DNA from: Paracoccus rhizosphaerae
Lineage (GTDB): Bacteria; Pseudomonadota; Alphaproteobacteria; Rhodobacterales; Rhodobacteraceae
Length of the DNA: 64,000 bases
NCBI RefSeq assembly: GCF_026162645.1
Contig: NZ_JAOTBE010000015.1
Coordinates: 1-64,000 of the forward strand
Direction of reading: 5' to 3'
Below the pieces are notes generated by a model. It worked only from the letters and a program-made list of their open reading frames with translations. It did no database searches and was not told the DNA's origin. This document shows positions 27,076 through 35,673 of this stretch, in pieces. Made by a program: the position numbers and the translations under genes. How positions within the stretch are numbered: position 1 is the first letter of the stretch; each line of letters starts with the position of its first letter.

Positions 27076-27935
27076 CCGTCGACCCCGTTCCGGCACGGCC
27101 TGGCGACGACATCGAGCTGGACCTGTTCCTCGAGGCGCTGAACAGGCGCTATCACTATGACTTCAGGTCCTATTCTCGGGCGTCGCTGGTCCGGCGGGCG
27201 AACCTGGCCTGCGAGCGTCTGGGATGCGCCACACTGTCCGAGGTGCAGGGCCGGCTGCTGCACGACCCCGCAGTGCTGCCCGACATCATCGACGCGATGA
27301 CCGTGCAGGTCAGCGAACTGTTCCGCGACCCTGCGTATTACCTGGCGCTTCGGCGCGAGGTGCTGCCCCATCTGCGGACGTTCCCATCGCTCAAGGTCTG
27401 GGTGGCGGGTTGCGCCGACGGGGAAGAGCTTTATTCGCTCGCAATCCTTTTCCGCGAGGAAGGGCTGTTCGACCGGACGATGTTCTACGCCACCGAGATC
27501 AATCGCCGCGCGCTGCTGAAGGCCGAAGGCGGCGTCTATGCCATCGACCGTTTGCCGGTGTTTTCGCAGAACTATCAGCTGGCGGGTGGGCTGGGATCGC
27601 TGTCGGACTATTACACCGCCGCCTATGGCCGTGCCGCCTTCGACCGCAGCCTGCGGGCGCGCACCGTCTTTACCGAACACAACCTGGCGACCGACCAGGT
27701 GTTCTCCGAAGTCCATCTGATTTCCTGTCGCAACGTGTTGATCTATTTCGATCATGCGCTGCAGGACCGCACGCTCGGCCTCTTTGCCGAGGCTCTGACC
27801 CGTGGCGGCTTCCTTGCACTCGGCTCTCATGAGACGCTGCGCTTTTCCGCCCACGCCAGGGCCTTCGAGGCCTTCGACGAACCCGACCGGATCTGGCGCC
27901 GTACCGCCTGCCAGGAGATTGCCAATGCCCGATAG
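27072..27935 (+). CDS. CheR-type protein-glutamate methyltransferase
   Basis: 287-residue SAM-dependent methyltransferase of the CheR family. The N-terminal helical domain (LDLFLEALNRRYHYDFRSYS) recognises the substrate. The SAM site is VWVAGCADGEELYSLAILF, with Ala-Asp where most CheR proteins have Ser-Thr (CSTGEEPYS), then ATEINRRALLKAEGGVYAID and the catalytic-region HLISCRNVLIYF. No methyl-accepting receptor, CheA or CheB gene adjoins it. The genes on both sides are kinases, so it probably methylates a signalling partner rather than serving classic chemotaxis (inference). Confidence 0.88.
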   Translation: MTVDPVPARPGDDIELDLFLEALNRRYHYDFRSYSRASLVRRANLACERLGCATLSEVQGRLLHDPAVLPDIIDAMTVQVSELFRDPAYYLALRREVLPHLRTFPSLKVWVAGCADGEELYSLAILFREEGLFDRTMFYATEINRRALLKAEGGVYAIDRLPVFSQNYQLAGGLGSLSDYYTAAYGRAAFDRSLRARTVFTEHNLATDQVFSEVHLISCRNVLIYFDHALQDRTLGLFAEALTRGGFLALGSHETLRFSAHARAFEAFDEPDRIWRRTACQEIANAR

Positions 27936-29754
27936 ACCCATCAGGTTCCTGATCGTCGACGACATCGTCGAGAACATCGTCGCGCTCGAGGCGTTGCTGC
28001 GCCGAGAAGGGCTGGTCGTCGACTATGCCAGATCCGCCAGCGAGGCGCTGGAACTGATGCTGCTGCACGACTATGCGCTGGCCTTCCTGGACGTGCAGAT
28101 GCCCGGCACCGACGGCTATGAACTGGCAGAACTGATGCGATCGACCGAGCGCACGCGCGGCGTACCCATCATCTTCGTCACCGCCGCCGAAATGGACGAG
28201 GCGCGCCGCTTCCGCGGCTATGAGGCGGGGGCGGTCGATTACATCTTCAAGCCCATCGATCCGGTGATCCTGAAGTCAAAGGCAGAAGTCTTTTTCCGCA
28301 TCGGCCGCCAGGCCCGCGAACTGGAACGCCAGCGCGACGAGATGCAGGACATCGCCCGCCACCGCGACAACGTCATGGCGCAGCTTCGGGCACATGCCGA
28401 CAACTCTCCGCTGGCCTTCGTGACCCTGGACAGCGAACTGGACATCCGCAGCTGGTCCAAGGGGGCCGAGCGGATGTTCGGCCGCAGCGCCGGCGACCTT
28501 CTTGGCTTTTCGGCGACCGCATCTGGCTGGCTGGACCGGGATGGCGCGCAGGTGCTGCGCGGCTGGCTGGCCACCCCCGGCGATCATGCGCCGCGCTTTT
28601 CGGCCGAGATGGTCTTGGATCACGCGGGCGTCGGACCCATCAGCTGCGAGGTCTATGGCTCGGTCCTGACCGAAGGGCCTGGGCTGCAGACGCTGTCGCT
28701 GCAGATCCTGGACATCACCGACCGCAAGCAGGCCGAGGAGGTCCGGTCGCTTCTGATTGGAGAGTTGAACCACCGCATCAAGAACACCCTCGCCAACGTT
28801 CAGGCCATCGCTCGCCAGAGCCTGCGCCAGTCCCACGGCCTGGATGAGTTCGAGGCAAGCTTCGGCGGTCGGCTGCAGGCGCTGGCGCGGGCGCATTCGA
28901 TCCTCTCCGATGCGACATGGGCCAGCGCCCCGCTGGACCAGCTGATCGACGACCAGATCAGTTCGGGCACGCTGGACGGCGACCGGCTGCGGCGGAACGG
29001 CCCCCCGGTCGAGCTCTCGCCAGACACCATGCTGCGCCTGGCGCTGACGCTGCACGAACTGGGCACCAACGCGGCCAAATATGGCGCCCTGTCGGTCCCG
29101 CAGGGCCTGATCGAGTTGGACTGGCAGCTGACAAATCACCAGCTGACCCTGACCTGGAGGGAAACAGGCGGCCCGCCGGTCACGCCGCCGCAGGGCGGGG
29201 GGTTCGGCACGACGTTGATCAGCGCGGCCGGAGGCGGCGATTCGGGCGCGGTCACGGCCGACTGGCGGCCCGAGGGCGTCGTCTGGACCATCGTTCTGGC
29301 CGAGGGTGCGACGCCATTGCGCGGCACCCGGACCTCTGCCGACTCTATTCCCGCGCAGCCGCAGCGGCGGCCCGCGACGCTGGACGGCTGCCGCGTGCTG
29401 CTGGTCGAGGATGAGCCGCTGGTCGCGCTGGACCTGCGCCACGAACTGGAGGAGGCGGGCGCCACCGTCACCGACATCGTCCGCAGCGTCGAAGATGCGC
29501 TGGACGCCGCGCGGGGTGGGGGCATCGACCTAGCGCTCTTGGACGGCAACCTGCGCGGAGAGCCGGTTGACGACGTGGCGGCGCTGTTCGACCAGATGTC
29601 GGTGCCGTTCTGCTTCGTCTCTGGCTATGGCCGGGAACATTTGCCGCAAGGTTTCGACCACGCGCCCCTGATCGAAAAACCGTTCCGACCCGACACGTTG
29701 CGGATGACGCTGACCTCGCTTCTGTCGCGCGGCGTGGCACAGGCGGCGCAATAA
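27925..29754 (+). CDS. Receiver-PAS-HWE histidine kinase-receiver protein
   Basis: 609 residues. Receiver 1 (about 7-125) has acceptor Asp in LAFLDVQMPG. A coiled linker leads to a PAS domain (about 150-270) and an HWE/HisKA_2 kinase with phospho-His in IGELNHRIKNTLANVQAIAR and ATP-site LHELGTNAAKYGAL. A C-terminal receiver has Asp in LALLDGNL. There is no membrane span, so it is cytoplasmic and likely takes phosphate from, or passes it to, the upstream hybrid kinase. It overlaps cheR by 11 bases, with CAGGAG before its ATG. HWE kinases often feed the alphaproteobacterial general stress response. Confidence 0.92.
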   Translation: MPDRPIRFLIVDDIVENIVALEALLRREGLVVDYARSASEALELMLLHDYALAFLDVQMPGTDGYELAELMRSTERTRGVPIIFVTAAEMDEARRFRGYEAGAVDYIFKPIDPVILKSKAEVFFRIGRQARELERQRDEMQDIARHRDNVMAQLRAHADNSPLAFVTLDSELDIRSWSKGAERMFGRSAGDLLGFSATASGWLDRDGAQVLRGWLATPGDHAPRFSAEMVLDHAGVGPISCEVYGSVLTEGPGLQTLSLQILDITDRKQAEEVRSLLIGELNHRIKNTLANVQAIARQSLRQSHGLDEFEASFGGRLQALARAHSILSDATWASAPLDQLIDDQISSGTLDGDRLRRNGPPVELSPDTMLRLALTLHELGTNAAKYGALSVPQGLIELDWQLTNHQLTLTWRETGGPPVTPPQGGGFGTTLISAAGGGDSGAVTADWRPEGVVWTIVLAEGATPLRGTRTSADSIPAQPQRRPATLDGCRVLLVEDEPLVALDLRHELEEAGATVTDIVRSVEDALDAARGGGIDLALLDGNLRGEPVDDVAALFDQMSVPFCFVSGYGREHLPQGFDHAPLIEKPFRPDTLRMTLTSLLSRGVAQAAQ

Positions 29755-29953
29755 GGACAGCATTCGGCTGCGGCAGCGTCGGTCGCGGACGGTGTTCCTG
29801 CCAGGTGCCGCCGGATGTCCGGGCATTCCGCCGCGGGTGTTGGAACAGGGCCGGCATTTGCGGCCACGCGGAGTTGCGCGACAGGGCGATCTTGCGCTTG
29901 CCCGCCATTTCGGGCATGCCCTCGCCCTCACCTCTGTAAGCAGGCGGACACGC

Positions 29954-31012
29954 ATGACCGGTACGGATCAGGGCGCGGCGATGACCTTCGAAGGCGTCGG
30001 AAAGGCTTTTCCGAAGGCGGATGGCAGCCGCGTGACGGCGCTGGCCGATATCAACCTGTCGGTCCCGCAGGGCAGCGTCACCGGCATCATCGGCCGGTCC
30101 GGCGCCGGCAAGTCGACGCTGTTGCGGATGGTGAACGGGTTGGAGCGCCCGACCGAGGGCCGCGTTCTTGTCGGCGGCCGCGATGTTGGCGGCGCCAACG
30201 GTGCGGCGCTGCGGGCGATCCGCCGTGACGTCGGGATGATCTTCCAGCACTTCAACCTGCTGGCCTCTCGTACAGTCAGGGGCAACATTGCCCTGCCGCT
30301 GGAAATCGCGGGAACGCCCGCCCAGCAGATCCGCCCGCGCGTGGACCAGCTGATCGAGCAGGTGGGCCTGTCGGCGCTTGGCGACCGCTATCCGGCCGAG
30401 CTGTCAGGCGGACAGAAGCAGCGCGTGGGCATCGCAAGGGCGCTGGCGACGAACCCGAAGGTGCTGCTCTCGGACGAGGCGACCAGCGCGCTGGACCCGG
30501 AAACCACGCAGACGGTGCTGGAGCTTCTGGAGCGGATCAACCGCGACCTCGGCCTGACCATCCTGCTGATCACGCACGAGATGGCGGTCCTGCGCGACGT
30601 CGCCAGCCACATGGCGGTGATCGAGGGCGGCCGCATCGTCGAGGCGGGTCCGACCTATGACGTCTTCCGCAAACCTGCCCATCCGACGACCCGCAGCTTC
30701 CTGTCGGGCGTGACGGGCGCGACGCTGCCCGGCTTCATCGCGGGGCGGCTGCTGCCTGAACGCCCTGACGGCCCCAGCCAGGAAGTGATCCGCGTGACAT
30801 TCGCCGGGCAGCATGCCACCGACCCGATGCTGGCGCGGCTGGCGACGGATCTGGGGATCGCCGCGAACATCCTGTCCGGCAACATCGAAGAGGTCGGCCC
30901 GCACCCGTTCGGCAACCTGCTTCTTTCGCTGGACGCAGACCGGGGCGCGCAGGCGCGGGCCTATCTGGAACGCCACGGGCTGACGACAGAGGTGCTTGGG
31001 CATGTCCGCTAA
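29954..31012 (+). CDS. metN: Methionine ABC transporter ATP-binding protein
   Basis: 352-residue ATPase of the D/L-methionine importer. Walker A GRSGAGKST, Q-loop MIFQHFNLLASRTV, signature LSGGQKQRVGIARAL and Walker B VLLSDEATSALD are intact. The C-terminal 75 residues (from VIRVTFAGQ) form the NIL domain that binds methionine and feeds back on transport, which separates MetN from other ATPases. The start ATG at 29954 may be replaced by one at 29981. It overlaps metI. The 199-bp leader shows no riboswitch I can recognise. Confidence 0.95.
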   Translation: MTGTDQGAAMTFEGVGKAFPKADGSRVTALADINLSVPQGSVTGIIGRSGAGKSTLLRMVNGLERPTEGRVLVGGRDVGGANGAALRAIRRDVGMIFQHFNLLASRTVRGNIALPLEIAGTPAQQIRPRVDQLIEQVGLSALGDRYPAELSGGQKQRVGIARALATNPKVLLSDEATSALDPETTQTVLELLERINRDLGLTILLITHEMAVLRDVASHMAVIEGGRIVEAGPTYDVFRKPAHPTTRSFLSGVTGATLPGFIAGRLLPERPDGPSQEVIRVTFAGQHATDPMLARLATDLGIAANILSGNIEEVGPHPFGNLLLSLDADRGAQARAYLERHGLTTEVLGHVR

Positions 31013-31676
31013 CCTGATCCCGATCCTCTGGGACGCGACGCTGCAGACGCTCTACATGGTGGCGGTGTCAACGATCCTCGGCACGATTGGAGGCCTGCCC
31101 CTGGGCGTCTTCCTGGCGACGTCGCAGCGGGGCGAACTGCTGAGCGCGCCCTGGGTCAACAAGGTACTGGGCCTTGTGGTGAACGCCACGCGGTCGGTGC
31201 CCTTCATCATCCTGGTCGTGGCGATCATCCCCTTCACGCGGGCGCTGGTCGGCACATCGATCGGCACGAATGCCGCCATCGTGCCGCTGACGCTGGCCGC
31301 CATCCCCTTCATCGCCCGCCTGGTCGAAAACGCCATCCGCGAGGTCGACGGCGGGCTCATCGAGGCCGCGCGTGCCATGGGTGCGACGCCCCTGCAGATC
31401 ATCCGCAAGGTGCTGATCCCCGAGGCCATGCCCGCCATCGCGCTTGGGCTGACACTGGCCGTGGTCAGCCTTATCGGCTATTCCGCCATGGTCGGCGCCG
31501 TCGGCGGCGAGGGTCTGGGCGATCTGGGCATCCGCTATGGCTATCAGCGCTTCATGCCCGAGGTGATGCTGGCCGTCGTCGTCATCCTGATCGTTCTGGT
31601 GCAGCTGGTGCAGTCCCTTGGCGAATGGTTCGCCGCCCGCGTCGACCGCCGCGCACCTCGCAACCGCGGCCACTGA
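31002..31676 (+). CDS. metI: Methionine ABC transporter permease
   Basis: 224-residue permease with about five spans. It fits MetI through LWDATLQTLYMVAVSTILGT at the N-terminus, NATRSVPFIILVVAIIPFTR, and the coupling segment IEAARAMGATPLQIIRKVLIPEAMP. The ATG at 31002 is preferred to the TTG six bases earlier. It overlaps metN by 11 bases. Confidence 0.95.
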   Translation: MSANLIPILWDATLQTLYMVAVSTILGTIGGLPLGVFLATSQRGELLSAPWVNKVLGLVVNATRSVPFIILVVAIIPFTRALVGTSIGTNAAIVPLTLAAIPFIARLVENAIREVDGGLIEAARAMGATPLQIIRKVLIPEAMPAIALGLTLAVVSLIGYSAMVGAVGGEGLGDLGIRYGYQRFMPEVMLAVVVILIVLVQLVQSLGEWFAARVDRRAPRNRGH

Positions 31677-31703
31677 ATTTCCCGCAGAAGAAAGGAGCTT
31701 TCC

Positions 31704-32477
31704 ATGCTGCGACTGACGACGTTCGTTTCCGCCCTGGCCCTCGGCACCGCCGCCATGGCCGAAGACATCACCGTCGGCGTCTCGCCCGGCGAGCACGGCG
31801 AGATCATGGAGGAGGTGGCGAAGGTCGCCGAACCCATGGGCCTGAACATCGAGATCGTCGAGTTCTCGGACTATGTCGTTCCGAACCAAGCGCTGGCCGA
31901 CGGCGACCTGGATGCCAACAGCTTCCAGCACCGCCCCTATTTGGAAAACCAGATGAAGGACCGCGGGTTCGATCTGGTCGAGGTGGGCACCACCATCACC
32001 ACGCCGATGGGGATCTATTCCGACAAGATCGAGGACATGGCCAACCTGCCCGAAGGTGCGCAGGTCGCAATCCCGAACGATCCGACCAATGGCGGCCGCG
32101 CGCTGTTGCTGCTGCAGGACCTGGGCCTGATCACCCTGGCCGACGGCACGGGCCTTGTCCCCAGCCCGCTGGACATCAGCGACAACCCCAAGGACCTGCG
32201 CTTCATCGAGCTTGACGCGGCGCAGCTGCCTCGCGCGCTGGCCGATGCCGACATCGCGATCATCAACACGAACTATGCCCTAGCCTCCGGCCTGTCGCCC
32301 AAGGAAGATTCCATTGCGATGGAAAAGGCCGACAGCCCCTACGTCAACATCCTCGTCGTGCAGCAGGGCCGCCAGGACGAGCCCTGGGTCGAGACCCTGG
32401 TCGAGGCCTATCACAGCCCCGAGGTGAAGACCTTCATTGAGGACAAGTACGACGGCGCCGTCCTGACGTCGTGGTAA
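31704..32477 (+). CDS. metQ: Methionine-binding protein
   Basis: 257-residue periplasmic binding protein of the NlpA/MetQ family. It has a signal peptide of about 19 residues ending AMA and no lipobox cysteine, so it is soluble rather than lipid-anchored. The mature part has ITVGVSPGEHGEIMEEV, FSDYVVPNQALADGDLDANS and NTNYALASGLSPKEDSI, all typical. AAAGGAG lies before the ATG. It closes the metNIQ operon and is followed by a strong hairpin. Confidence 0.94.
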   Translation: MLRLTTFVSALALGTAAMAEDITVGVSPGEHGEIMEEVAKVAEPMGLNIEIVEFSDYVVPNQALADGDLDANSFQHRPYLENQMKDRGFDLVEVGTTITTPMGIYSDKIEDMANLPEGAQVAIPNDPTNGGRALLLLQDLGLITLADGTGLVPSPLDISDNPKDLRFIELDAAQLPRALADADIAIINTNYALASGLSPKEDSIAMEKADSPYVNILVVQQGRQDEPWVETLVEAYHSPEVKTFIEDKYDGAVLTSW

Positions 32478-32484
32478 CATTTGG

Positions 32485-32506
32485 GGGCCGCCCTCAGGGG
32501 CGGCCC
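32485..32506. terminator. Bidirectional hairpin metQ/thiX
   Basis: GGGCCGCCC (32485-32493) pairs with GGGCGGCCC (32498-32506), loop TCAG, followed by TT on the plus strand. It lies where metQ and the thiamine operon converge and overlaps the last codons of the permease gene. Confidence 0.6.
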
Positions 32507-33354
32507 TTCTCCATCCGGCGCTGCAGCAGGTCCGCCAGCGCAAACAGCGTCCCGCCCATTCCAGCCAGCAGAGCAAGCGCCGCGAACATCAGGTCGGTCT
32601 GGCCGCGCCCGTTCGCCATCAGCATCACATGCCCCAGCCCCCTGCTGGACCCGACCCATTCGCCGACGATCACCGCGAAAGGGGCATGCACCGCCGCCAG
32701 CCGCAGCCCCGATCCGAGCGCCGGCAGCGCATGCGGCAGCCGCACCAGCAGCAGCGCCCGCATCGGCTTGGCGCGCAGGCTGTGGATCAGATCCTCCAGC
32801 GGTTGCGGCAGGCGCATCAGCGCATCGAAAAGAACGGACGCCACCGGAAAGTGCACGACCAGCACGACCATGACGATCTTCGACGCAGCGCCATAGCCCA
32901 GCCACAGCGTGACGATCGGGGCCAGCGCAAAGACCGGGACGGCCTGCGCCGCGACCAGCATGGGCCGCATCAGGCCGCGCGCCAGCGGCGAGGCCGCAAG
33001 GTTCAAGGCCGTTATCGCCCCCAGGGCGATGCCGGCCATCAGACCTGTCAGCAGGTTGGTGGCGGTGAAGCGGGCGTTCTCGGCCAGCATCGGCGCGTGG
33101 TCCGCCAGCGCCTGCGCCACCCGCGCCGGTCCCGGCAGGATGAAAGGCGGCAGTCCCGTCATCCAGACCAGCGCCTGCCCCAGAAGAAGCGTCGTGATGG
33201 CGGTGGCGGTAAAGCGCAAAACCGGCACGATGACCTTCCGCCTGCGATGCCGGTCAGGCGGCGGTGCCCCGATACTGCGTTGCCGGACATCGGAACCGGG
33301 CTCGGTGCGCCCGGCGACTGCACGCGGGCGCGGTGCCGAGACATGGCCGGTCAT
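32494..33354 (-). CDS. thiX: Thiamine-precursor ABC transporter permease (ThiX-like)
   Basis: About 286 residues with five or six spans after an N-terminal basic stretch of 40 residues that may not be translated. A GTG at about residue 41 is another possible start. The core carries NLLTGLMAGIALGAITALNL and the ATPase-coupling loop LIHSLRAKPMRALLLVRLPHALP. It is of the nitrate/taurine/thiamine-precursor permease type. Position at the end of a TPP-controlled operon beside thiY and thiZ assigns it to import of a pyrimidine precursor such as formylaminopyrimidine. Confidence 0.85.
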   Translation of the reverse strand: MTGHVSAPRPRAVAGRTEPGSDVRQRSIGAPPPDRHRRRKVIVPVLRFTATAITTLLLGQALVWMTGLPPFILPGPARVAQALADHAPMLAENARFTATNLLTGLMAGIALGAITALNLAASPLARGLMRPMLVAAQAVPVFALAPIVTLWLGYGAASKIVMVVLVVHFPVASVLFDALMRLPQPLEDLIHSLRAKPMRALLLVRLPHALPALGSGLRLAAVHAPFAVIVGEWVGSSRGLGHVMLMANGRGQTDLMFAALALLAGMGGTLFALADLLQRRMEKGRP

Positions 33355-34064
33355 GCCGCGCATCTCTGCGACAACGCGTCAAAGATAGCGGCCTGTGCCG
33401 CTGTCACGGCGAGGTCGCTGACATCGCGGGGCGTCGGCCCTTCGGGAAGATTGACCGGGCGGCTGCCCTGCGCCGTCATCAGGAAGGCGGCATGTCCCAG
33501 CCGCGCGGCTTCCAGCGGGTCATGGGTGATCAGAAGCACAGTCTGCCCCGCCAGCAATCGCGCCGCAAGGTCCTGCATCGCCATCCGCGTGCCTGCGTCG
33601 AGGGCAGAGAACGGCTCGTCCAGAACGACCACCGGGCTATCCTCGATCATCGTGCGGGCTAAAGCCACGCGCTGGCGCTGTCCGCCCGAGAGGGTCGCAG
33701 GGCGACGGTGGTGCAGCCCGGCCAGCCCCACCCGGTCCAGCAGGTCCCGCGCCCGCCGGTGGTCCGCGGGCGCGCCCCTCAGCCTTGCGCCCAGGGTCAC
33801 GTTCTGCAGCGCGGACGCCCATGGCAGCAACTGATCCTGCTGGGCCAGCATCGCAACCCGACCACGGACAGCGGTTGCGTCGCCGTCCAGCCGTGCGCGT
33901 CCCGGCAGGCCGGCCACCAGGCGCCCCAACGTCGACTTGCCGACGCCAGAGGGACCCAGCAGGCAGGTCCAACGCCCGGCGGGCGCGGTGATCTTCAGGT
34001 CCCGCGCCAGACGGTTGTCACCGATCCAGAGGTCGCCTTGCAGGCGCAGGGCCGGCGCGCTCAT
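33351..34064 (-). CDS. thiZ: Thiamine-precursor ABC transporter ATP-binding protein (ThiZ-like)
   Basis: 237-residue ATPase. Walker A GPSGVGKST near residue 37, Q-loop AMLAQQDQLLPW, signature LSGGQRQRVALARTM and Walker B VVVLDEPFSALD are complete. It overlaps tenA and the permease gene by about 4 bases each, so it is made with them. Sequence alone would allow nitrate or taurine transport; the thi operon decides the assignment. Confidence 0.87.
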   Translation of the reverse strand: MSAPALRLQGDLWIGDNRLARDLKITAPAGRWTCLLGPSGVGKSTLGRLVAGLPGRARLDGDATAVRGRVAMLAQQDQLLPWASALQNVTLGARLRGAPADHRRARDLLDRVGLAGLHHRRPATLSGGQRQRVALARTMIEDSPVVVLDEPFSALDAGTRMAMQDLAARLLAGQTVLLITHDPLEAARLGHAAFLMTAQGSRPVNLPEGPTPRDVSDLAVTAAQAAIFDALSQRCAA

Positions 34065-34732
34065 GTCCGGTCAAGGCCCATCTGCCAGAAGGCCACTTCC
34101 AGTTGCGTGGCCTGCGCAAACTGCTGCGCCAGCGACGACGCGCGGGGCAGGGACGGCCAGTCGGGTCCCAGCCGCGCCTCCAGCGCCGCATCGATCAGTT
34201 GCCCGACTTCCTGGCAAAGCCTCTGATAGTCCTCGCCGCCATACGTCGCGGTCCATTTGGCATAGGGGCCGCCGCTGCCGGCATGGCGCCGACCGATCTC
34301 GCCATAGCCCAGAACGCAGGGCGCAAGCGCAGCCAGAAGGTCCAGAACGTCGCCGGACTGGCCGGTGGCCAGGACATAGCGGGTATACGCCATGTTTGCG
34401 GGCGATTCGGGCGTCTGCGCCAGCATGTCCGAGGTAATCCCCTCACGCGCGCAGATGCCGACATGCAGCGGCATCTCTTCCTCCAGCAGCGCCTGCGCGA
34501 TGCCTGCGGCCGCGCGCATCTCGGGCAGGCGGTTGGACTTGGCCATCACCAGTGCCCAGGCCCGCGCGAAATGCAGCAGGAAGACATAGTCCTGTCGCAG
34601 ATAGTACAGGAAGCTGTCTCGGGGCAGGGTTCCTGCCGCCAGCTGCCGGACGAAGTCATGCCCGACATAGCGGTCCCAGTCCGCCCCCGCCGCCTGCCGC
34701 CACAGCGCGAAAGCGCGCCCATAGTCGGCCAT
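34061..34732 (-). CDS. tenA: Aminopyrimidine aminohydrolase TenA (thiaminase II family)
   Basis: 223-residue all-helical TenA protein, which turns aminomethyl- or formylamino-pyrimidine breakdown products of thiamine into hydroxymethylpyrimidine. It shows DFLYYL-type RDSFLYYLRQDYVFLLHFAR, the active-site Cys in LAPCVLGYGEIG, a Tyr/Trp block YAKWTATYGGEDYQRL, and the C-terminal FWQMGL with Glu before it (LEVAFWQ). ATG at 34732. Placed between thiY and thiZ, it would process what the transporter brings in. Confidence 0.9.
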   Translation of the reverse strand: MADYGRAFALWRQAAGADWDRYVGHDFVRQLAAGTLPRDSFLYYLRQDYVFLLHFARAWALVMAKSNRLPEMRAAAGIAQALLEEEMPLHVGICAREGITSDMLAQTPESPANMAYTRYVLATGQSGDVLDLLAALAPCVLGYGEIGRRHAGSGGPYAKWTATYGGEDYQRLCQEVGQLIDAALEARLGPDWPSLPRASSLAQQFAQATQLEVAFWQMGLDRT

Positions 34733-35673
34733 CACGGCGCCACCGGCGCGTTGACGTCCACCGCCAGGTCCGACAGCGGCAAACCGCCGGGCGTGGCGCC
34801 CCGATCGGCCAGAAACGCCTCGAATCGCTGATAACGGCCTGCGTCCAGTGCGGCGGGTCGGCCGGCGAAGCGCGGCCAGGTGTCTGCCCAAGCCGCCTCG
34901 TTGAGGGGCGTCTGCAGTTCGGACGCGGTGGCAGAGAAGATACGCCATGCCTCGTCGGGGTCGTTCTTGATGAAGGCTGTGGCACGCTCGGTCGCGTTTA
35001 GGAACGCCGCCACGGATTCACGGTCCATGCGGGACGGGTCGGCCAGATAGACCAGTTCGTCATAGGCGGGGATGCCGTGCGCCTCTGGGAACAGGCAGCG
35101 GCCCTCGAACCCCTCCATCCGCAGCTGGTTCAGCTCGAAGTTGCGGAAGGCGCCGATCACCCCATCCACCTGCCCGGACATGAGCGCGGGGGCGATGGAC
35201 CAGCCGATATTGATCTGCTCGACGTCCGACGGCTGCAGGTCGCTGTCGGCCAGCATGGCGTTCAGCATGACCTCCTGTACGCCAGCGACGGCGAAGCCGA
35301 CCTTGCGGCCCTTGAGGTCGGCTGGCGTGGTGATCCCGCTGTCGGCCAGGACGACAAGGCATGTCAGGGGCGTCTCGACCAGCGTCCCGACCCGCGTGAC
35401 CGGCAGACCCTGGTGGCGCGACAGGTGCAACTGCGGCTGATAGCTGACGGCCAGGTCCGCGCGCCCCGCCGCCACCATGCGCGGCGGATCATTCGGGTCG
35501 GCAGGCGAAACCAGCTCGACCTCCAGCCCGGCATCGTCGTAATAGCCCAGCTCTTCGGCCAGAACGATGGGGGCGTGGTCCGGGTTCACGAACCAGTCCA
35601 GCATGACCGTCAGGTCGGTTCCGGCATGGGCGGGCGCGGCCAGCACGGCCAGCGACAGGGCAAGGGTCTTCAC
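34732..35673 (-). CDS. thiY: Thiamine-precursor ABC transporter substrate-binding protein (ThiY-like)
   Basis: 313-residue periplasmic protein of the NMT1/THI5-like family. A GTG start at 35673 with AAAGGAAC upstream gives a signal peptide (KTLALSLAVLAAPAHA). The mature start DLTVMLDWFVNPDHAPIVLA and EELGYYDDAGLEVELV are typical of proteins that bind formylaminopyrimidine. The open frame extends upstream inside thiF in a different register. It is coupled to thiF and tenA by short overlaps. Confidence 0.9.
   Translation of the reverse strand: MKTLALSLAVLAAPAHAGTDLTVMLDWFVNPDHAPIVLAEELGYYDDAGLEVELVSPADPNDPPRMVAAGRADLAVSYQPQLHLSRHQGLPVTRVGTLVETPLTCLVVLADSGITTPADLKGRKVGFAVAGVQEVMLNAMLADSDLQPSDVEQINIGWSIAPALMSGQVDGVIGAFRNFELNQLRMEGFEGRCLFPEAHGIPAYDELVYLADPSRMDRESVAAFLNATERATAFIKNDPDEAWRIFSATASELQTPLNEAAWADTWPRFAGRPAALDAGRYQRFEAFLADRGATPGGLPLSDLAVDVNAPVAP

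Noticed and set aside
29755-29953. SAM-type riboswitch before metN
   Set aside because: I looked for SAM-II and SAM/SAH elements in the 199-bp leader and saw neither core sequence.
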